The position numbers and the translations under genes were made by a program. This document shows, one piece after another, positions 59,967 through 64,000 of a stretch of DNA of 64,000 nucleotides (position 1 is the stretch's first letter; each line of letters starts with the position of its first letter). Location of the stretch: positions 80,752,862 to 80,816,861 of the forward strand of contig NC_080584.1 of the NCBI RefSeq assembly GCF_029962835.1, read 5' to 3'. Under the pieces are notes generated by a model. That model did no database searches, was not told the DNA's origin, and was given only the letters and a program-made list of their open reading frames with translations. The stretch comes from Magnolia sinica (taxonomy: Eukaryota > Streptophyta > Magnoliopsida > Magnoliales > Magnoliaceae).

Positions 59967-62552
59967 CCACCCCTAGATTTATCATTTGATTCATTTTCCT
60001 AAATTTATTTTGGAAAATTTTAAAAATTTCAGATAGCCCATTTTTTTTTTAAATATTGTTGTAATCATGTCAAATCAGAATGATAACCCCAACTTGATCA
60101 AATCATGCTTGACTTTCGTGTTTGATTTGGAGAATTTTGCATTTTTTCCGATTATTGTTGGTATTTTTAAAAAAAGAAATTCAGAAAATTTCTTTTTCAT
60201 GCTCTCGAAAATGGGCACCCAACATTCGATCCTTTGATTTGAGTTCAAAATAGTTGTTTTGATCTTCAAAGCAGGTGTGGATTTGATCGGTATTCAGCAG
60301 AAAACAACCCCAAGCAAAAGAAAATCGAAATGAGAAGGAAAAGAGGAGGGAAAGAAATTTTTTGAAATTTTCAAAAAATACTAATGAAAAAAAAAATGCA
60401 GATATCCTCAAATCGAACACAAATCGAGCATGATTTGATCAATTTAGGTTCATCATGCTGATTTGACATGATTACGGCAAGCTTAAATTAAAAAAAGGGA
60501 TTACCAAATTTTAAACAAAATTTTCCTCAAATCGGCAACTGATTGGAATTGGGCGTAGAACAATCCTTGAGCAAAAGAAAATTGAAAAGAGAAGGAAAAG
60601 AGGTAAAAAATGGAAAATCATAGCCGTTTTTACCCCTAGTGTAAATCAACAGTGGGCATCCCCTACCCTGTGATGTGAACCACTAGAGTGTTGTATCAGG
60701 CTAATTTTTGGCACCTGAGGTAATATGAGCGACGCGTCTGATGGATGGGCTGGAATGGTCTTCATACATTTCGTGGGCCCAACATCTGCCCAGTACACCA
60801 TAAGCTTACTGTGGGACCAGTATCACTCAAGCGCACCCTTCTGTAATAGAGATCAAGATTCAAGAGATCTTGATCTCTAATACATAATAACTCGTAACAT
60901 GAACTCATTATCTATCGGAGATCAAGATTTCTTATACATAATTACTCTTAAATATGATGAGATGGGCTCTTTTTAATGTGTCTACCAAACGGGCCTAATT
61001 GACTAGGATATCCCATCTGATAATTCCCTTGGATTTTCCTTACAAGTTCTATCAGTTCATCTCGTGATTGATTTCATGTTCTTCTACAGAGGGACTTGAC
61101 TGAGCCATTTGTAGATGACGGTCTTCTTGAGGTTGTGGGCTTTAGAGATGCTTGGCATGGGCTTGTTTTGCTTGCACCCAGAGGACATGGGACCCGCCTT
61201 GCACAGGTAAGAAAGAACATCGATTTCTATCGATTGCCCATTCATATGTAATTTCCTTGCTTTGTGGACAATGCGAACTCCCTCTTACGTACGCATGGGT
61301 GCACAAATGCATGCATGCGGGTGCATGAATGTATTGGAAGATCTCTGCACGTTTCACATCTTGCTAAATGTTGGTTTAATAGGGTGGTAGGACCAAAAGC
61401 TTCCACATTTTTCTTTTGAAAAACCATAGACTTGGCCTTCTTCAACATTCTTTGAAAACCAACGTACGTCTGACTCACAATATTCTAATTGGCTGATCAC
61501 CAGGTGGTCCCTGCCTATGTGCCATGGCCTGTCTTCTGGTCATTACATGGCTCATATGTGTATGTTAAATGCGGACCAGTGTGACAAATATCGCCAAGAT
61601 TTTGAAAATGTCGTGATAATATATCGAAAAATACACTCAACTGTATTATCATGAAATTATCATGAGAATTTATAAAATATCAACAGAATCTAAATATTTC
61701 ATCTTTACCATGATATTAACTATAAAAAGTAAAAAACCTTAAGCAATTTGTTGTGTGGATATATTTGGAAATAGTAAATTTATTTATTAATGTACATTAA
61801 ATATCTTTAAATATTTTATTTTCACCGAGATTTTCCCAATAATATCCCCTAGAAATCCCCAAATTTGAAGATCTAAGAAATTTCCAAGTGGAGAAATTGT
61901 CGAGAACGAGATTTGTCCATATGCTGGAGCAATGATCAAAATCCCTTTTTGCCATCCACTTATTTCAAACATGTGCAAGCGACCTGATGACCAGAGATGC
62001 CTCATTTTCAGCACATACATAGTGGGGCTATCTGATGAACAGCCCAGATCTCACATACAATTGACACACGGGGACGTGTGGGGAGAGGGCCCAAAATTCC
62101 TTCTCTTGCAATCAGCCATTTCATTTATCAGTTGACTTTCTATAATAGATGAGCTTTTGAGTAATCAGAGCAGTTTGTAGCAAAAACCATGCATAAATCA
62201 TATCATTTTCTCCATTCAGGCTCACCGAATCCGCTTTGAGTTCCACAAAGGAGCAGCTGACCATACATTCATGAGAATCGATGGAGAACCATGGAAACAA
62301 CCTCTCCCTGTCAACGACGACACTGTCGTGGTCGAGATCTCTCATCTTGGTCAAGTCAAAATGCTCGCCACCCACGACTGCAGATCCCAAAGTGTCAAAA
62401 ATCCCAAGCCACGTCCATCTACTCCTCACCACGATGAGGAAGACGAGGACAGTAATGAAGACTCCGACGAGGACTCTGAAACAAGGAGAAAGTTTGGTGC
62501 AGCAGATACATTCAAACTCCCAGACGGTATTGATATTAGTAATCTTAGTTAA
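50177..62552 (+). CDS. DGK5: Diacylglycerol kinase, plant cluster III (DGK5/6-like)
   Basis: Twelve coding exons (50177-50371, 50679-50801, 51001-51129, 51769-51854, 52248-52371, 55440-55488, 55859-55941, 57999-58066, 58327-58401, 59073-59160, 61090-61206, 62220-62552) join with GT-AG borders and no frame error into 489 residues. The enzyme phosphorylates diacylglycerol with ATP to phosphatidic acid, a membrane lipid signal. The catalytic domain spans residues 35-190: [15 protein letters not shown], the ATP site GGDGT at 109-113, and [14 protein letters not shown], which marks cluster III (cluster II has GTGNDL). The accessory domain follows: [42 protein letters not shown] and DGEPWKQP (400-407). 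There are no C1 domains, as usual for this cluster. An acidic tail (451-466) precedes a conserved KFGAADTF. Arabidopsis DGK5 acts in immune phosphatidic-acid signalling (known); DGK5 versus DGK6 orthology is inferred. Confidence 0.95.
52485..54206. mobile_element. Inverted-repeat element in DGK intron 5 (between coding exons 5 and 6)
   Basis: GGGCTTGTTTGGATTCAGTG opens and CTGCAAATCCAAACAGGCCC closes. AAGGGAAATTCAATTTCCC inside the left end recalls AATACAATTTCCTTTCCC near the right. 1722 bp with no transposase. It was enlarged by the hairpin repeats nested at 52715-53830. Confidence 0.65.
52715..53830. repeat. Three giant-hairpin repeats in tandem, nested in the intron element
   Basis: The first runs from ACCTTGATGTATATATCC to AACATCAAGGTGGGCCCC (52720-53138). 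The second runs from CATCATGTATGTATTTTATC to CGCATACATCATGGTTGGGC (53262-53671). A third, partial one ends with GGGGCCCACCTTGATGTATG near 53800. Confidence 0.7.
56793..56838. repeat. (GA)n microsatellite in a DGK intron
   Basis: A 46-bp pure GA tract directly before the dispersed repeat at 56880. Confidence 0.9.
56880..57220. repeat. Dispersed repeat with internal duplication and Pol III-like box
   Basis: CACCGGGCTCGAGTGGGGTA occurs at about 56897 and again at 57026, each followed by GGGACACACTCG and GGTGGG. GTCTCGTGTTCGAGACTCC resembles a tRNA-type B box. The tail reads GGGCTATGAGATAAAAGGAT. A SINE-like origin is possible, but no A box or tail was confirmed. Confidence 0.5.
59465..59503. 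repeat. (GT)n microsatellite
   Basis: A pure GT tract of about 38 bp. Confidence 0.9.
59893..59966. repeat. Compound (AT)n(AG)n microsatellite
   Basis: About 47 bp of AT followed directly by about 27 bp of AG. Confidence 0.9.
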
Positions 62553-62724
62553 GCTCCTTGGAAGTTGTTGGAATCAAGTGCCGGAATATAGCACCAACTG
62601 ATCCATCATGGGATGCATTGACATGTGTGGCCCACTATCTGCTAAAAGTCAGTTGATGGGACACATGCCCCACATCCCATCGCTGTCTGATCATGGATCA
62701 TGTGTTGAAGTACAAGCTAATGTG

Positions 62725-62730
62725 AATAAA
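62725..62730 (+). terminator. Candidate polyadenylation signal of the DGK gene
   Basis: AATAAA, 173 bp after the stop codon at 62552, on the gene strand. Confidence 0.5.
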
Positions 62731-62875
62731 TTTTAGGATGATTATTTCATACTCTGGCAAGCTCCTGGCATTGAATTTGCACGCGTATGTCAGATAACAC
62801 TAACATTCTACCATAGCTTCAAGCCTGTTCTCTTCTATCCAAATCTCGGTTCTGGTAAAATGTAGTCAGGTTGAT

Positions 62876-63080
62876 TGCATGGTTTTAAGACTCGGTGACC
62901 CAGATTGACTCCTTTGGTCTTGAATCGAGTAGCAACTTGCCCAGATCAGGAGGTGTATCAGTGGCAAGTTGGGGGTGAGTCGAGGGTTCAACTCATGGTT
63001 TTGAACCAGATCAGGTAGGGCTGAGTCTGAGTCAACTTGTCCAAGTCACGATCTACGCCGATCAGTCAAAACCATGATTG
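62876..63080. repeat. Short foldback repeat rich in GAGTC
   Basis: ATGGTTTTAAGACTCGG at the left and CAGTCAAAACCATGAT at the right are inverted. The interior repeats GACTC/GAGTC motifs. A related stretch lies at 58830-59015 (GGACGAGTCACCC, AACCATGCT). Confidence 0.55.
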
Positions 63081-63111
63081 TTAGCCTTCTAGATTTGCTT
63101 CAACACGTAAG

Positions 63112-63296
63112 GTGGCGTTTGGACATATAACACAAATAGCAATTGGTGGTACTTACAAAACAGCCAGGCATGATCTGCATCACTTTTCTGCTCACTACGG
63201 AAGTGAGATTATTGAAAGGTCCTGAATAATCTCACTACCAAACCGCACTAGCCTATCTGTTTTTGGATTGTGAATGGAGGACTTCCAAACATGCCT
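63112..63296. mobile_element. Short MITE downstream of DGK
   Basis: GTGGCGTTTGGACAT and TTCCAAACATGCC form inverted ends. 185 bp, similar in size and ends to 49757-49932. Confidence 0.55.
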
Positions 63297-63701
63297 TTTC
63301 TTTCCACAGTGAGCAGTCAATTTCTCATGTTAAAAGGGAAAGGCTCTTAATAACGAAACTCGCATGTGCCATATAGAAGGTACAAACAGACTGTATTGGG
63401 CTGTTTAGATGCAAGAAAATATGAAGACCCTATGGAGCTGTTTGGATGCAAGAAAATTGTGTCCAACATAAGCCCTGAAGGTAGTTAAGTTATTCATGAT
63501 TTGTATGACTCATTTATGCATTCCGAGTAAGGAAGTAGGGATGATATGTCCATAAAAGGTGCAATAAATCATATCTTGAAAAAGGTCGAATAAAGATTGG
63601 AAAAGCATATCTCTAGTTCAATGCACATAGAAACACAACATTCCATGCATGTGTATCACAAGCACCAAATGTCTCACACATTGGATTCTCCATGTTCAAA
63701 C
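63297..63701. other. No gene seen
   Basis: Contains a local duplication, AGCTGTTTGGATGCAAGAAAA at 63436 and GGGCTGTTTAGATGCAAGAA at 63398. Nothing else recognised. Confidence 0.45.
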
Positions 63702-64000
63702 TAGTGCTGAAAGTCGGGCGGGTTGGTGCTCAACCCTAGCCCCAACCCAAGGTTCATATACCTCAACCCTAACCCAACCCAACCCAACCTTGGGTTGGGA
63801 ATTCTCAACCCAAGCCCAACCCAAGCGGGCTCGGTCAGGTCGATACATGCTAATATTTTCGTTATTACAGTAGTCTATTATATTTTCAGTACACGTCTTA
63901 TTTTTTGTACCTATGATTTTATTAATTATATATGTAATTATTTATAGTAAATAACTTCATTTTTTTCTAAACAAATAAACTAAAATATAGGACAACCACT
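63702..64000 (+). mobile_element. hAT-like non-autonomous element, left part (cut by window end)
   Basis: It starts TAGTGCTGAAAGTCGGGCGG. CAACCC-rich text follows, then the segment shared with 6430-6540 (TATTTTTTGTACCTATGATT). See 6422-6892 for the opposite end of this family. Confidence 0.6.

Larger units (their letters stand above)
59214..60995. mobile_element. PIF/Harbinger-like element in DGK intron, TAA target duplication
   Basis: GGCCCTGTTTGGTAGAAGCC opens and GTCTACCAAACGGGCC closes. TAA stands at both edges (59211-59213, 60996-60998). Inner pairing GAGTTCATCTCATTCATA with ATATGATGAGATGGGCTC supports the ends. The 1782-bp interior carries microsatellites and no transposase, so it may itself contain later insertions. 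Confidence 0.75.

Noticed and set aside
1-64000. CRISPR array, bacterial operon or riboswitch
   Set aside because: Spliced genes and plant repeats show nuclear plant DNA. The tandem arrays have diverged long units, not short exact repeats with unique spacers.

Overview
The window is nuclear DNA from a flowering plant. It has spliced genes with GT-AG introns, a FAR1-type Mutator transposase, degenerate plant telomere repeats, AT-rich intergenic DNA and dense small inverted-repeat transposons. Many copies of a hairpin-forming repeat that opens with GTGGGGCCCACCTTGATGTA make me suspect a magnoliid (laurel or magnolia relative). That is inference from memory of such genomes. The window holds only three convincing genes; most of the rest is transposon and repeat DNA.

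Layout: 1-3649 is retroelement-derived, and its second half is duplicated at 37555-39508. 3650-9190 holds hairpin repeats, a CACTA-like terminus and a hAT-like fragment. 9194-12312 is a divergent three-exon thioredoxin-like gene with a WCEPC active site. 12821-23902 is, in my reading, a single 11.1 kb Mutator-like element (MULE). It has long inverted ends, both abutting (AT)n tracts on their outer sides, and carries a transposase at 14920-17356 with all catalytic residues. It also carries host-gene fragments and scattered pieces resembling its own transposase exon. 24000-31050 holds small elements, a decayed antisense hAT transposase (27205-29153), a 404-bp tandem pair and an interstitial telomere-like tract. 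31050-34985 is a tandem array with 590-680 bp period. 35723-37707 is a short LTR element without recognisable genes. 39500-48150 is AT-rich DNA followed by a thick cluster of hairpin repeats and nested inverted-repeat elements.

48209-62730 is one host gene for a cluster III (DGK5/6-type) diacylglycerol kinase. It has a non-coding first exon and twelve coding exons that join without a frame error into 489 residues. Several introns are loaded with transposons.

The main candidate system is the MULE. Its ends appear to supply a non-coding leader with strong splice donors that could feed the transposase. The ends contain a short perfect hairpin and the element has gathered fragments of other genes. 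The second point of interest is the giant-hairpin repeat family, whose subfamily at 25721-26230 and 43146-45860 ends in short palindromes kept by compensatory base changes. All similarity statements come from reading the sequence by eye; no alignments or searches were run.
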